This document shows, one piece after another, positions 40,937 to 50,216 of a stretch of 64,000 bases of DNA (the first letter of the stretch is position 1; each line of letters opens with the position of its first letter). This DNA comes from Actinoplanes sichuanensis (GTDB taxonomy: Bacteria > Actinomycetota > Actinomycetes > Mycobacteriales > Micromonosporaceae): contig NZ_AP028461.1 in the NCBI RefSeq assembly GCF_033097365.1, positions 6,386,001 through 6,450,000 on the forward strand, in the 5' to 3' direction. Below the pieces are notes generated by a model. It searched no databases, was not told the DNA's origin, and saw nothing but the letters and a program-made list of their open reading frames with translations. Position numbers and translations under genes: made by a program.

Positions 40937-41218
40937 TCAGCAGCCAGGGATCGCCTCCTCACCAATGCACTCCACACCGTCGGCGTTGGTGCGCACGGGG
41001 TCAGGTACGGCCGGGGTGTCGAAGGTGAACGCCGGCGTCGGGGTGGACTCGCTGAGCCGGTTGCTGACGTCGGAGAGCGCGGATCCGGCGGCGACCCCGA
41101 CATAGAGCAGGAGCAGGCACACGATGCTCACCAGCACCGCCATGACGGTGAGGGCGATGTCACGGGCCTTCTGAAGGCCGGTGCGCTGCTGAGGCCTGGT
41201 GGTCGTGTAGTCCGTCAT
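40937..41218 (-). CDS. Small one-span membrane protein
   Basis: A 93-residue protein (MTDYTTTRPQQRTGLQKARD) with one membrane segment (IALTVMAVLVSIVCLLLLYV) and a Ser/Thr/Pro-rich outer part with two cysteines. Function unknown. Confidence 0.6.
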   Translation of the reverse strand: MTDYTTTRPQQRTGLQKARDIALTVMAVLVSIVCLLLLYVGVAAGSALSDVSNRLSESTPTPAFTFDTPAVPDPVRTNADGVECIGEEAIPGC

Positions 41219-41327
41219 GATGGGCCCTTCCGTCCGTGGTGGGACGGTCAGGATGCCGTGTCCGGATCCGGTACGGGATCGGCTGCTCAGGTGCCCGGCA
41301 TGGTCCTGTGGGTGGTATCCACATCGG

Positions 41328-41480
41328 TCACCAGGCGTGCCCTGACAGGGCCATCACCCACAGCGTGGCCAGCAGACCGAGCAGGGCGAGGGTGATGCCG
41401 ATGAACAGGCCGATCAGTCCGTCGATGATCCAGCCGCCGATGTAGGCCCACAGGGTCTCGGGCGCACGGTGGGACGTCAT
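41328..41480 (-). CDS. Very small membrane protein
   Basis: A 50-residue protein (MTSHRAPETLWAYIGGWIID), nearly all hydrophobic (LIGLFIGITLALLGLLATLW), ending ALSGHAW. It is too short for usual ORF filters, but its codon use is normal and its direction agrees with the neighbours. Function unknown; it could be a holin-like or superinfection protein. Confidence 0.5.
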   Translation of the reverse strand: MTSHRAPETLWAYIGGWIIDGLIGLFIGITLALLGLLATLWVMALSGHAW

Positions 41481-41580
41481 GGTCACCCCCGGGAATGGCG
41501 ACAGCCCGGGAGCTGTGCGCTCGACCGGGCTGTGGGCAGTCCTCTGCCATCACCAGTTTGGAGAATGATCTAGACGTCTG

Positions 41581-41820
41581 TCAAGCGGCCCACGCTGCGC
41601 GTTTACGCCCTCGACTACCAGCCCGCTTGGCCGCATCGATGCGGATCGCTTGGCTCAGCGGGTACCGCACCTGGGGCCGGCCGTGGTCGTCGGTCGTCCG
41701 GGCCTTGGTCAGCCCGTCATAACGGGACCACCAGCGGACCGCATCCGCGGTGACGCCCTGACCGATGTGCCCGGCCACCTCGTCCGCCGTGCCCCACCAC
41801 TCCCCCGCCACCTCAATCAC
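41581..41820 (-). CDS. Small HTH-like protein
   Basis: A 79-residue protein from the GTG at 41818-41820 (VIEVAGEWWGTADEVAGHIG), overlapping the previous stop as GTGA. AGHIGQGVTADAVRWWSRYD and YPLSQAIRIDAAKRAG suggest a winged-helix or MerR-like fold. Function unknown. Confidence 0.6.
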   Translation of the reverse strand: MIEVAGEWWGTADEVAGHIGQGVTADAVRWWSRYDGLTKARTTDDHGRPQVRYPLSQAIRIDAAKRAGSRGRKRAAWAA

Positions 41821-42449
41821 GGCCGGGCTCCTGCCACATCGGCCCACAGCCACGCGCCGGTACACGTGGTGCACTCGACCACCCGATCCGGCTGCGGGGG
41901 CTCCAGGCGCATCACCAGGCTGACCGCGTCGCACCAGGGGCACTTCACCCGGGGCACGTACTGCCGGTCGCCGGGCAGCGACAACAGGCGCCGGATCCGG
42001 GAGTCGATGCGGTCGGCGAGTTGCCAGGTGGAGAACGCGGCCGGCTTGCTGAGCTGGGGCAGGGCGGCGACGATCCGGACGAGGCTGGTGACGCCGGCCG
42101 GCGGCAGGTGCTGGGCGACGTTGGCCAGCTGGCCGGTCACCTCCTCGAGCAGGGGTGTGAACCGGTTCTCCCGGACCGGGCCGGTGAGCTGGAGCAGGGC
42201 GTCGGTGGTGGGGTCGCTGTGACCACCGAGCGCCTGCCGGCCACCCCAGACCGGGCTCTTCAGCGGGTCGGCGGCGGCCACCCGCTCGTCGGCGATCGCC
42301 TTGTCCTCGGCCGCCTCGCGGTCGGACAGCGTGCTCAGCGAGGCGCGCAGCGACCACAAGGCGGCGGAAGCCCGGAGGTGCTCGGGGGTCGGCAGATCTG
42401 TCACGTCGGCGCTCCTCAGGGTCGTCCGGGTGGTGATGGTGGTGCTCAT
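41817..42449 (-). CDS. Protein with C-terminal zinc ribbon
   Basis: A 210-residue protein (MSTTITTRTTLRSADVTDLP). The long helical part ends in a zinc ribbon with CPWCDAVSLVMRLE and CTTCTGAW. It overlaps the polymerase stop as ATGA. Similar DNA-binding accessory proteins accompany phage replication genes; function unknown. Confidence 0.6.
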   Translation of the reverse strand: MSTTITTRTTLRSADVTDLPTPEHLRASAALWSLRASLSTLSDREAAEDKAIADERVAAADPLKSPVWGGRQALGGHSDPTTDALLQLTGPVRENRFTPLLEEVTGQLANVAQHLPPAGVTSLVRIVAALPQLSKPAAFSTWQLADRIDSRIRRLLSLPGDRQYVPRVKCPWCDAVSLVMRLEPPQPDRVVECTTCTGAWLWADVAGARP

Positions 42450-45400
42450 GCCGAGTCCCGCCAGGCGAAGGAGGGCTCGGACGCCTCGGCCTTGATCTCG
42501 ATGCCGTACAGCTCCCGGCTCATGCAGCGGACCAGCGCGGCGGTGGCCTCGACGGCGTCGGCCTCGGGGACCATGGCCACGATCTCGTCGTGCACCGGCA
42601 GAACCACACCGCCGCCCCAACGGGTCCGGTCCCACTCCAGAAGGGCGTCCACCAGCAGCTCGCGCGCGGTTCCCTGGATGCAGTTGTGCGAGAGGTAACC
42701 GTTGGCCACCAAGGTCCGGGTACTGGTCTGGATGGATGTCAGCTCCAGATCACCGGCGCCATCGACAGCGACTACAGCCACTGACTCGGCCAGTCCCGCT
42801 GTGATCGCAGCCCCCTCGTAGACATCCTCGAACCGGTGCTGGAAGCGCTCCGGCTGCAACGTGCCAAGCACGCGCATGATGTTCCGGACTCCGCTGACCT
42901 GCACGAGGTCGGTCGGCGAGGTGCTCTGTGGCGCCCGACCGTGGTACCCGAAGGGCAGCCCGAGTTCGGTCATCCCGGCACAGAAGGCGTCCATGACCGG
43001 ACCCTCAAGCTGGGCGAAAGTCAGCCCTGTGGTTTGGTGGCCGGAACCGCGGGACTGGAGCGAGCCCTCCCCGTCGTACAGACCCGCCAGGTAGCCGGCC
43101 GTCCGCGAGGCGCCCTCCTGCCATGTACCGAGTGAGAGCAGCGAATCTCCTGGCCGAAGAGCATCTGCCCGGATCCAGCGGATACGGGGACCGCGGTGCG
43201 GCACCTTCAGCGGGCGCGCAAGCCACAGGTGGTCGGCGCTGCATGTGGTTGCCTTCCCATCCGCCGTTCGGACAGTCACGGACGGCTTGACCACCGTCGA
43301 CACCTTCTCCGCGATGGCGGTACGCATCCGGTGGTACTTATTCCCGCTGCCCGCGTCGCCGGGAAATTCGTCAAAGGCGACGAGCCGGTCACCTGGCCGG
43401 ATGTCAGCGGCTGAGACGTGCCGCAGGTCTGATCGCAGGATGGGGGTGTCCGGCGTGAGGCAGTAGTTCGGGGCCTTGTGGGGGAACTGCCGGTCGAGGT
43501 GGATGACCCGGCCGGCGTAGGTCGGCATCTGGGTGGCGCCGCCGCGGACGGCTCGCTTGACCTCGTCGGCCCACCGGACGTAGCCGGGGGCGATCTGGCC
43601 GAGGGCGTCGACCACGGCCTGCATGGTCGATTCGGGGACGCCGACCTGACGGGCGAGACTGGCCACGCCACCGCCGTAGGCCCAGCCGAAGACACCGCGC
43701 TTGGCGGTGTACCGGTCGGCCTTGGTCCAGCCGGCACCGAAGGCCTGCTCGGCGACCATGGCGTGCAGGTCGACGCCTTCGCGGAGCTGACGGATCAGTT
43801 CCGGGTCCTGGCTGAGCGCGGCCATGACCCGGATCTCCACGCCGCTGAAGTCGGCGGAGACCAGGACGTGGCCGGGATCGGCGGTGATGCAGGCGCGGAC
43901 GCCGCCCTGGCGCGGGAGCTGCTGGAGGTTGGGGCGCACGCAGCTCATGCGGCCGGTGTCGGTGCCGAGGGTGTAGACGGTGGGCCGGGCCCGACCGTCG
44001 CCACGGTCGCAGAGCACTCGGTAGGGCTCCAGGAACGTGGTGAGCACTGTTTCGTGGTGCCGGTAGTCCAGGACGGCTGTGATGAGCTCACCGGCCGTTC
44101 CGGGGGTGCTCTTGAGGCCCTCGAGAACGCCGGCGGCGACGCTGGGCTGGCCCTCGGGGAACTTGGCGCTGGGCTGGGTGCGGGGCAGGGTGACCCCGAG
44201 TTGGGTGAGCCGGTCGGCGAGCTGCCGGTCGCTGCCGGGGTTGTCCAGGCCCAGGCCCCGGATCCGAGCGGCGGCGGCGTGCATGGCCGGGGTGTGCTCG
44301 GCTTCGAGCCGGGTGACCTGGTCGCGGTCTACCCGGACGCCGCGGTGCGCGACCCGGGCGGTGATGCGCTGCACGGCCCGTTCCCGTTCCACCACCTCGG
44401 CGGGAAGCTGCGGGAGCCGGACGGCGAGGGCGGCGGTGTCGAGCACGTCGCTGGCGGCGTACCGCTCCATCGTCTCGCTGGTCGGGTCGACCTGGGCCCA
44501 GCCGGACTTCTCGACCGGAGTAGTGGCCTTGGTCTCGGTCAGCCAGCCGTGCAGCTTGAACATGTGGCCACGGGCCTTGTCCGCCTCCGGCGCAGTGGCC
44601 GCGCTGCCGAGCAGGGTGCCGGCCAGCTGCTTGAGCCCGGGGTCGCTGCCGGTGCTCTGCGGGTCGGCGAGCTTGGCCGGGATGACGGTGTCATGCATCC
44701 GCTCCCAGGCGGACTCATCGGTCAGCCCGGCGTACACGAGTGGCACCAGGTCGGCGGTGGCCGAGTGCGCGTGCAGCCGGGGTGCGCCAGCCAGGGCGGC
44801 CCGGATGACCTCGGCCTGCGCCGGGTCGGCCGGGTCGAGAACCACAGCGGCCTGCTCATCGCCGAGCTGGGCGGTGCGCAGCACGTAGTCGGGGTGTCCG
44901 ACCGGGTAGCCGGAGTGCTCGACGTCCACGGTCAGCGCGCCACCGGCCCGGACCACCGCCAGGCCGATCTCGGAGGCGGCCCGGGCGGGGTCGATCGCGG
45001 TGATGGTGCCGGCCCGGTCGACTAGCACCGGCAGCGGGGTGCGCTCGCCCACCGAGGTTTGCCGGGCGGCTTCCTTCTCCGCTGCCTTGGCCGCCGCCTT
45101 GGTGTAACGCCCTGTAGCCGAATCGGTCCGCCGGGCCGGTGTAGGGGCTTCGTTGTCCCCGGGAGGTTCCGGGAGGTCTTCCGAAACCATCCCTCCGGTG
45201 GTGTTATCCGAGGTGGGGGCCTCAAAAATAGAGGGCGTAGGGAGGGTGGAGGGTCCGGCCCCCCTTTGGTCTGTATTTTCTTCTACCTCTACTTTTTGTG
45301 ACTCAGTTTTCTGGGCAGAGGAAAAACCCTCCCTACCCTCCCTAGACCTACTAGAAAGTACGCCCTGAGCTGGGGTAACTACCTCCGGACGGTTGCCTCG

Positions 45401-47923
45401 GAAACCTTCCGGAACCTCCCCTGAGCCTCCCTGAGACCCTCCCTGTAGTCCTCCGGGTGCTCCCATGAACGCAGCCAGCGTGGGCGGGGTGGGGGTGATC
45501 CCGAATCCGCCGTTCAACACGGACAGTGGCCGGTACATCCGGCCGTCACTCTTGTGCGCCGGGTAGCCCAGCTCGGTGAGCCGACGGCCGAAGCCCGTCT
45601 CGGTCGGCAGGGACAGGCGACGGAACCGCGGGTGCTCCTGGTGCCAGCGGGCGAACAGCTGGCTGTAGAGGATCCGGCTCTGGGTTCCCGGGTCGCTCGG
45701 CACCGTGCAGGTTTCGACCCACTCCTGGATCGGGTCCTGCCCTTCGGCGATCTCCTCGGCCAGGCCGCGGATGCTGATCGGCGCGGCCGTGGTGGCGGCG
45801 GTGTCGCGGTCGGCGAGGAAGGCCGCGGCCTCGCGCATCATCGCCGCGAGGATGCCGGGAGCCTCGGTGGTCAGCCCGTCGCCGAGCAGGGCGACCCTCA
45901 GCGGCCGGACGATCTCCTGCGGCGTGTCGCACGGGATGAGCCGGACGCGGGCGCGCAGGGCGGGGTCGGTGAGGTTGGGCTCGGGGTTGGTCGTCATGAC
46001 CAGGGTGTGGTTGGGCTTGAAGGTGACCGGGTTGGCGCGCATGGGCCGGCCGGTGAGCGAGCCCCCGCCGGTGAGCTGCTTGAGTCGCTCGGTGGCGTCG
46101 TGGCCGCGCTTCGGCCCTTCGTCGATGAACGACAGCCGGCGGCCGCGCAGGTCGTACAGGATCGCGTCGTGGGAGTTGTCCTGCGAGCTCAGCAGCTTCG
46201 GGTTGGCGGCGTGGGCGTAGCTGCCCAGCACCGTCACCAGCATCTCGATCAGCGAGGTCTTCCCGGACCGCTCGCGCCCGTACAGGATCGGCAGGGCGGC
46301 GTCCGGGTAGCCGGTCAGCGCGATCGACAGCACGCGCATCGCCCAGGCCCGGACCTCGGGGTCGGGCAGCACCGCGGCTACGAAGGCGTCCCAGCGCGGG
46401 GTCGGCACGGTCGGGTCCGGGGCGCACAGGGCTGTCCGTAGGTGGGGGGTGTTCGGGTCGACCCAGTGCGCGGGGGTGGGCACGTCGCCGGAAGTGCGCA
46501 GGTTCCACGGCACGCCGCCGGCCCACAGCACCTCAGGGTTGGTGTCCAGTTCGGTGATGCGCAGTGAGGCCGGGTGGTCGCTGCGGACGATGGCGCGCAG
46601 CTTCCGGCCGATCTTCCCGGTGCCGCCGGAGCTCATGAACAGCGCGTGCCGAGCGGCCTGCCAGTGCGCTTCAGTGCGGTCCTCGGCGTTCTTCGGGATC
46701 GGGCGCTCACCCAGCGGCATGAGCTCGGCGAGCAGCGAGATGATCCAGTCGGACATGTCGTCCGCGCATTCCTCCCACACGTCGCGGCCTCGTTTGACCC
46801 ACAGCCCCGCGTCGGTGGCGTAGCGCAGCGCCGGGTACATCCGGTAGGCGACGGCCTTAGCCAGGCCCTGGTCGGTGGTGTCGCCGGCCGGGTCGAAGGG
46901 CGTCCCGCCGAGCACGCCGAACACCGACCAGGGCGGTTCCTGCGACCCTCCGGCGGCCGGGGGCAGTTCCCCCTCGCGGGCCACTGCCTGCGCAGCCTCG
47001 GAATTAGCACGCTCCTGTTCGGGGGTGACGACGTAGAACGGCTTGGTGGCGCCGTCGTCGAGGCCCTGCTGGATCCAGAGCAGGTCGTCGGTGTCCGGGG
47101 TGCCCCAGACGCCCGTGACGGCCTTCTCGAGCAGGTTCTGGGCGTCGAGCCGGTCGAGGTAGCCGCCGCCGGTGTAGCCGCCGAGGGTGAGCGCGGCGCG
47201 CAGCAGGACGGTCCGGAAGCCGGTGCCGGAGCCGGCCGTCCAGCCGGACACCTCAGCCAGCTTGCCCTCGATCGCCTTGTCGGCGGCGGCGGCGGCCTGT
47301 GGCTCGCGCTGGGACATGAACTCCTGCCACCACTGCGGACCACCGGCGACGCGCACAGTGTCGGTGGAGGCCTTCAGCTCCCGGATGCGGGCGGCCAGGT
47401 TCGCCCCTGACGTGTCCAGCAGGCCGAAGCGACTGAAGTCGGGTGCCTGGTGCCAGCGGTACGGGATCGGCTCGCCGGTGACCGCGCTGACCCGCACGGT
47501 GGGCGCGATGAACGCGAACCCCCGCGACGATCCGTCTGCCGCGCCGCCCTTGACGTCGACGCCGGGCAGCACGTTGTCGCGGGAGCCGACGCCGAGGGAG
47601 GCGATGAAGCCGTGTGCGCCTCCCGACGGGGTAGCGGCGAGCGCCAGGAACTGCGGGGTCATCCCGTTGAGGGCGGTCGGATCGCCGCCGTTGCGGGGGT
47701 CGAAGTCGATCAGGTCGATGCCGCAGCCCATGACCGCGCACAGCGCCAGCCCGGGCCGCCACTGGTCGACGACGGCCGGGTCGGGGACGGTCTGCTCCCA
47801 ACGCGACGGCGGCCGGTAGCCGGTCTTGGCGGTGGCGTCGGGGTACGCGATGAAGATCGGCACCCCGGCCGTGGCGAGCCGGCGGGCGACGTCGAGCGCG
47901 GCCGCGATCTCCTCGGGGGTCAC
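42446..47923 (-). CDS. PrimPol-helicase-DNA polymerase I fusion containing an intein
   Basis: An 1825-residue multidomain replication protein in one open frame. Residues 1-190 are a PrimPol/bifunctional primase-polymerase domain (GCGIDLIDFDPRNGG, TPSGGAHGFIA). Residues about 370-800 are a D5/P4-type helicase: Walker A LYGRERSGKTS near residue 550, then SFIDEGPK and MTTNPEPNLTDPALRAR. Residues about 820-960 are a low-complexity linker. A 3'-5' exonuclease region follows (LTVDVEHSG; Tyr-Asp in RYAASDVLD). A family A polymerase then has VSADFSGVEIR (motif A), KRGVFGWAYGGG (B) and LPVHDEIV (C). A 260-residue intein interrupts it. The start is a GTG overlapping the RuvC-like stop. Confidence 0.88.
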   Translation of the reverse strand: MTPEEIAAALDVARRLATAGVPIFIAYPDATAKTGYRPPSRWEQTVPDPAVVDQWRPGLALCAVMGCGIDLIDFDPRNGGDPTALNGMTPQFLALAATPSGGAHGFIASLGVGSRDNVLPGVDVKGGAADGSSRGFAFIAPTVRVSAVTGEPIPYRWHQAPDFSRFGLLDTSGANLAARIRELKASTDTVRVAGGPQWWQEFMSQREPQAAAAADKAIEGKLAEVSGWTAGSGTGFRTVLLRAALTLGGYTGGGYLDRLDAQNLLEKAVTGVWGTPDTDDLLWIQQGLDDGATKPFYVVTPEQERANSEAAQAVAREGELPPAAGGSQEPPWSVFGVLGGTPFDPAGDTTDQGLAKAVAYRMYPALRYATDAGLWVKRGRDVWEECADDMSDWIISLLAELMPLGERPIPKNAEDRTEAHWQAARHALFMSSGGTGKIGRKLRAIVRSDHPASLRITELDTNPEVLWAGGVPWNLRTSGDVPTPAHWVDPNTPHLRTALCAPDPTVPTPRWDAFVAAVLPDPEVRAWAMRVLSIALTGYPDAALPILYGRERSGKTSLIEMLVTVLGSYAHAANPKLLSSQDNSHDAILYDLRGRRLSFIDEGPKRGHDATERLKQLTGGGSLTGRPMRANPVTFKPNHTLVMTTNPEPNLTDPALRARVRLIPCDTPQEIVRPLRVALLGDGLTTEAPGILAAMMREAAAFLADRDTAATTAAPISIRGLAEEIAEGQDPIQEWVETCTVPSDPGTQSRILYSQLFARWHQEHPRFRRLSLPTETGFGRRLTELGYPAHKSDGRMYRPLSVLNGGFGITPTPPTLAAFMGAPGGLQGGSQGGSGEVPEGFRGNRPEVVTPAQGVLSSRSREGREGFSSAQKTESQKVEVEENTDQRGAGPSTLPTPSIFEAPTSDNTTGGMVSEDLPEPPGDNEAPTPARRTDSATGRYTKAAAKAAEKEAARQTSVGERTPLPVLVDRAGTITAIDPARAASEIGLAVVRAGGALTVDVEHSGYPVGHPDYVLRTAQLGDEQAAVVLDPADPAQAEVIRAALAGAPRLHAHSATADLVPLVYAGLTDESAWERMHDTVIPAKLADPQSTGSDPGLKQLAGTLLGSAATAPEADKARGHMFKLHGWLTETKATTPVEKSGWAQVDPTSETMERYAASDVLDTAALAVRLPQLPAEVVERERAVQRITARVAHRGVRVDRDQVTRLEAEHTPAMHAAAARIRGLGLDNPGSDRQLADRLTQLGVTLPRTQPSAKFPEGQPSVAAGVLEGLKSTPGTAGELITAVLDYRHHETVLTTFLEPYRVLCDRGDGRARPTVYTLGTDTGRMSCVRPNLQQLPRQGGVRACITADPGHVLVSADFSGVEIRVMAALSQDPELIRQLREGVDLHAMVAEQAFGAGWTKADRYTAKRGVFGWAYGGGVASLARQVGVPESTMQAVVDALGQIAPGYVRWADEVKRAVRGGATQMPTYAGRVIHLDRQFPHKAPNYCLTPDTPILRSDLRHVSAADIRPGDRLVAFDEFPGDAGSGNKYHRMRTAIAEKVSTVVKPSVTVRTADGKATTCSADHLWLARPLKVPHRGPRIRWIRADALRPGDSLLSLGTWQEGASRTAGYLAGLYDGEGSLQSRGSGHQTTGLTFAQLEGPVMDAFCAGMTELGLPFGYHGRAPQSTSPTDLVQVSGVRNIMRVLGTLQPERFQHRFEDVYEGAAITAGLAESVAVVAVDGAGDLELTSIQTSTRTLVANGYLSHNCIQGTARELLVDALLEWDRTRWGGGVVLPVHDEIVAMVPEADAVEATAALVRCMSRELYGIEIKAEASEPSFAWRDSA
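42683..43462 (-). other. Intein in the DNA polymerase active-site region
   Basis: Residues 1488-1747 of the fusion. It begins with Cys (CLTPDTPILRSDL), has the block B Thr/His in TTCSADHLWLA, a LAGLIDADG-type motif AGYLAGLYDGEGS and the C-terminal VANGYLSHN. The next extein residue is Cys (CIQGTARELL). The insertion is between NY and CIQGTA, in the conserved polymerase segment before motif C. At 260 residues it is short for an intein with a full two-motif endonuclease, and only one such motif is visible. Confidence 0.92.
45161..45420. other. AT-rich, G-quadruplex-bearing linker flanked by an inverted repeat
   Basis: The stretch encoding the helicase-polymerase linker differs from its surroundings. 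GGGAGGTTCCGG occurs at 45161-45172, and its complement is at 45409-45420. Inside, 45258-45330 is unusually T/A-rich (ggtctgtattttcttctacc, actttttgtgactcag). The complement of ccctccctaccctccct near 45331-45347 is GGGAGGGTAGGGAGGG, a perfect G-quadruplex pattern on the coding strand. It may be an in-gene origin or an in-frame inserted element. Confidence 0.45.
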
Positions 47924-48420
47924 AGGTTCGCCTTCCGGCTCAGCGGGTCAGGGAGGCCGTAGTCGCGGACGGCACAGAACAAGGCGTGCCGGGCGGCGTC
48001 GCGGGCGTGGCGCATCCCCTTGGTCAGCTCCAGCAGGCCAGCGGCGTCGAGGCGGGCGTCGGTGGCCCAGGGCTTCACCTCGGCGGCCGAGCGGGCGTGC
48101 ACCTTGCATCGGGTGTGGCCCCACTCCTCCAGCGCACCGATGACGCTGCGGGTCCGGGTGCCGGCGGCCGCGGTGGCCGACCTGGCCGCGCGCCGCCCGA
48201 CGACGAACCGCTCGTAGGCCAAGGCCTGCCCGATCCCCTCGCACAGCGCGGTGGCGACGGTGAGCAGGACGCCCGGGGTCACCTGGAGCGCCTCAGCGCC
48301 GATCAGGCGGGACGGCTCAACGCCGATCAGGCGGGACGGCTCAACGCCGCGTGAGTCGACGATCAGGTGCAGGCGGACGATGCCCGGGAGCGGGCCGGGA
48401 TCAACACCGATGACGTACAT
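47920..48420 (-). CDS. RuvC-like Holliday junction resolvase
   Basis: A 166-residue protein. MYVIGVDPGPLPGIVRLHLI is an RNase H-like start with the first catalytic Asp. YERFVVGRRA, VHARSAAEVKPWATDARLDA and KGMRHARDAARHALFCAVRD give the later acidic ligands. It would resolve branched phage DNA before packaging. Two 24-bp tandem copies at 48301-48348 duplicate the residues GVEPSRLI, so this loop has recently expanded. Confidence 0.75.
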   Translation of the reverse strand: MYVIGVDPGPLPGIVRLHLIVDSRGVEPSRLIGVEPSRLIGAEALQVTPGVLLTVATALCEGIGQALAYERFVVGRRAARSATAAAGTRTRSVIGALEEWGHTRCKVHARSAAEVKPWATDARLDAAGLLELTKGMRHARDAARHALFCAVRDYGLPDPLSRKANL

Positions 48421-48422
48421 GG

Positions 48423-50216
48423 TCAGGCCTTTCGCAGCGTTGATCCGCCGAGCAGCTCGGTGACGATCCGCTTGTCCTGCAGCAGATCCGCCAGCTGGCC
48501 GGCCTTCTCGTGGAGCACGGCACGGATGCGCGTGTCGATGGTCTTGGTGGCCACCACGTCGATGACCTCGATGGAGTCGTGGATCTCCGAGCCGATGCGG
48601 TGGCAGCGGTCCTCGGCCTGGGCGGCTTCGACGAGTGACCAGGGGCGCTGCAGGAACACGACGGTCCGCGCGGCGGTCAGGGTGAGCCCGACGCCGCCGG
48701 CGCCGGTGGTGACGCAGAGCAGATCGAGCTTTCCTCCTTGGAAGGCGTCCGTCGTGGCCGTGCGGTCCTTCGCGGACTGGCCACCCATGATGTAGCCGAC
48801 CTGCAGCCCGGCCTTCGTGGCCTGCTCACCGGCGAGCTGCATGAGCTGCCGAGACGGGGCGAACGCCACCACCGGCTCGCCCGGCCGCTCAGCGAGCACC
48901 TCCAGCAGTGCGTCGACCTTCCACGACGGGGCCTTGAGCACGACCTGGACGTGCGGGCGCTCGACCTGCAGACCGTCCTCCTCGACCACCTCGGTGGTGA
49001 CCGTGACGTCGGCGGCCGCACTGGCCAGCTGCTGCAGCCGGGTCAGCTGAGCGAGCACCGACATCACCGACAGCTCCTCGCCGCCGGGCAGCTCAGCGAT
49101 CATGTCCTGTTCCATCTGGTCGTAGGCCTTGCGGTACGGCGGCGGGAGCTCGACCTGGCGCACGCTGTAGACCTTGGGCGGCAACTGCTGCAGCACGTCG
49201 GCCTTGGCGACCCGGCGGTGCTGGCCCTGCAGCGTCATGCGCATCTCGGCCTCCGCGTACGGGTTCAGGCCGACCACCTTCGCGCTGTAGTCGCCGGGGA
49301 TGGTGCTGCAGTAGCGGGCCTTCCACCGCTCCCCCGACGGCCACGCCAGCGGCGCCATCGCCTCCAGCACCGGCCACAGATCACCGGGGTGGTGCGTGAT
49401 CGGGGTACCGGACAGCCCGACGAAGTTGTCCGCCCGCTTCGCCAGCCGCCGCGCCGCCATCGACCTGGCCGAGTGCGGGGTCTTGATCAGGTGACATTCG
49501 TCGACCACGATCGTGCGCGGCCCGACCCGGGTCAGCAGGCCTCCCTTGGCGGAGTCCCGTGCGGCGGTGTCGTAGCTGGACACCAGCACATCCGCCTGCT
49601 GCTCCGGTGACCGGGCAGCCAGCCGGCGGCGCTGCTCCGGGCTGCCCCGCCACGCGTTGACCCGCCACTGCGGCGCCCACGTCTGCCACGCCTCGATCCA
49701 CGGGTCAACTACCGACATCGGGGCGAGCACGACCGCCGGGGTGACCTGATGGCCCTGAGCGGCGCGCTCGAGCAGCCCGAGGATCGTGGTGATGGTCTTG
49801 CCGGTGCCGGGCTCGTCGAACAGCAGCCCCCGGCCGACCGCCCCGATCATCCGGGCGCCCTCGACCTGGTACGGCCGCGGTGTCAGCCCCTCCGGCAGCT
49901 CGACGGACAGGTCCCCGCCGTCGGGAGTCCGACGCATCGTCTCGGCCATCAGCCACTCGGTGAGCCGCGGTCCCGGCCGCCAGGCCGAGCCGAACAGGTG
50001 CGCCAGCTGGACGACCGCCGCCCAGGTCGCGGGCAGGGTGAGCGCACCGGGCGGGTTGCTGGGCTTGATCAGGGGGGTCATCAACTGGACCTGCACCGCC
50101 ATGTGCGCGATCGCCGCGTCGGGCCCGACGCCGATCAGCACGATCGTCTTACCGTCGGCGGTCAGCTCGCCGTGCAGCATGGCGGGAGGCGCGGCGGGTG
50201 TGTCGAACAAGGTCAC
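48423..50216 (-). CDS. SNF2-type superfamily 2 helicase
   Basis: A 597-residue helicase. Motif I is LLFDEPGTGKTIT near residue 135, motif II is DECHLIKTPHS, motif III is LSGTPITHHPGD, and motifs V/VI are TTGAGGVGLTLTAA and QAEDRCHRIG. This is the RAD54/SNF2 arrangement common in phages, where such enzymes assist replication or recombination. The GTG start is used. It is flanked by the P/Q-rich protein and the RuvC-like gene. Confidence 0.88.
   Translation of the reverse strand: MTLFDTPAAPPAMLHGELTADGKTIVLIGVGPDAAIAHMAVQVQLMTPLIKPSNPPGALTLPATWAAVVQLAHLFGSAWRPGPRLTEWLMAETMRRTPDGGDLSVELPEGLTPRPYQVEGARMIGAVGRGLLFDEPGTGKTITTILGLLERAAQGHQVTPAVVLAPMSVVDPWIEAWQTWAPQWRVNAWRGSPEQRRRLAARSPEQQADVLVSSYDTAARDSAKGGLLTRVGPRTIVVDECHLIKTPHSARSMAARRLAKRADNFVGLSGTPITHHPGDLWPVLEAMAPLAWPSGERWKARYCSTIPGDYSAKVVGLNPYAEAEMRMTLQGQHRRVAKADVLQQLPPKVYSVRQVELPPPYRKAYDQMEQDMIAELPGGEELSVMSVLAQLTRLQQLASAAADVTVTTEVVEEDGLQVERPHVQVVLKAPSWKVDALLEVLAERPGEPVVAFAPSRQLMQLAGEQATKAGLQVGYIMGGQSAKDRTATTDAFQGGKLDLLCVTTGAGGVGLTLTAARTVVFLQRPWSLVEAAQAEDRCHRIGSEIHDSIEVIDVVATKTIDTRIRAVLHEKAGQLADLLQDKRIVTELLGGSTLRKA

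Noticed and set aside
43478..45025. A 515-codon plus-strand open frame
   Set aside because: Antisense to the polymerase, whose motifs are intact; no recognisable domain.
48301..48348. Two 24-bp direct repeats as a possible CRISPR
   Set aside because: They are contiguous without spacers and lie in frame in the RuvC-like gene, so they are a coding duplication.
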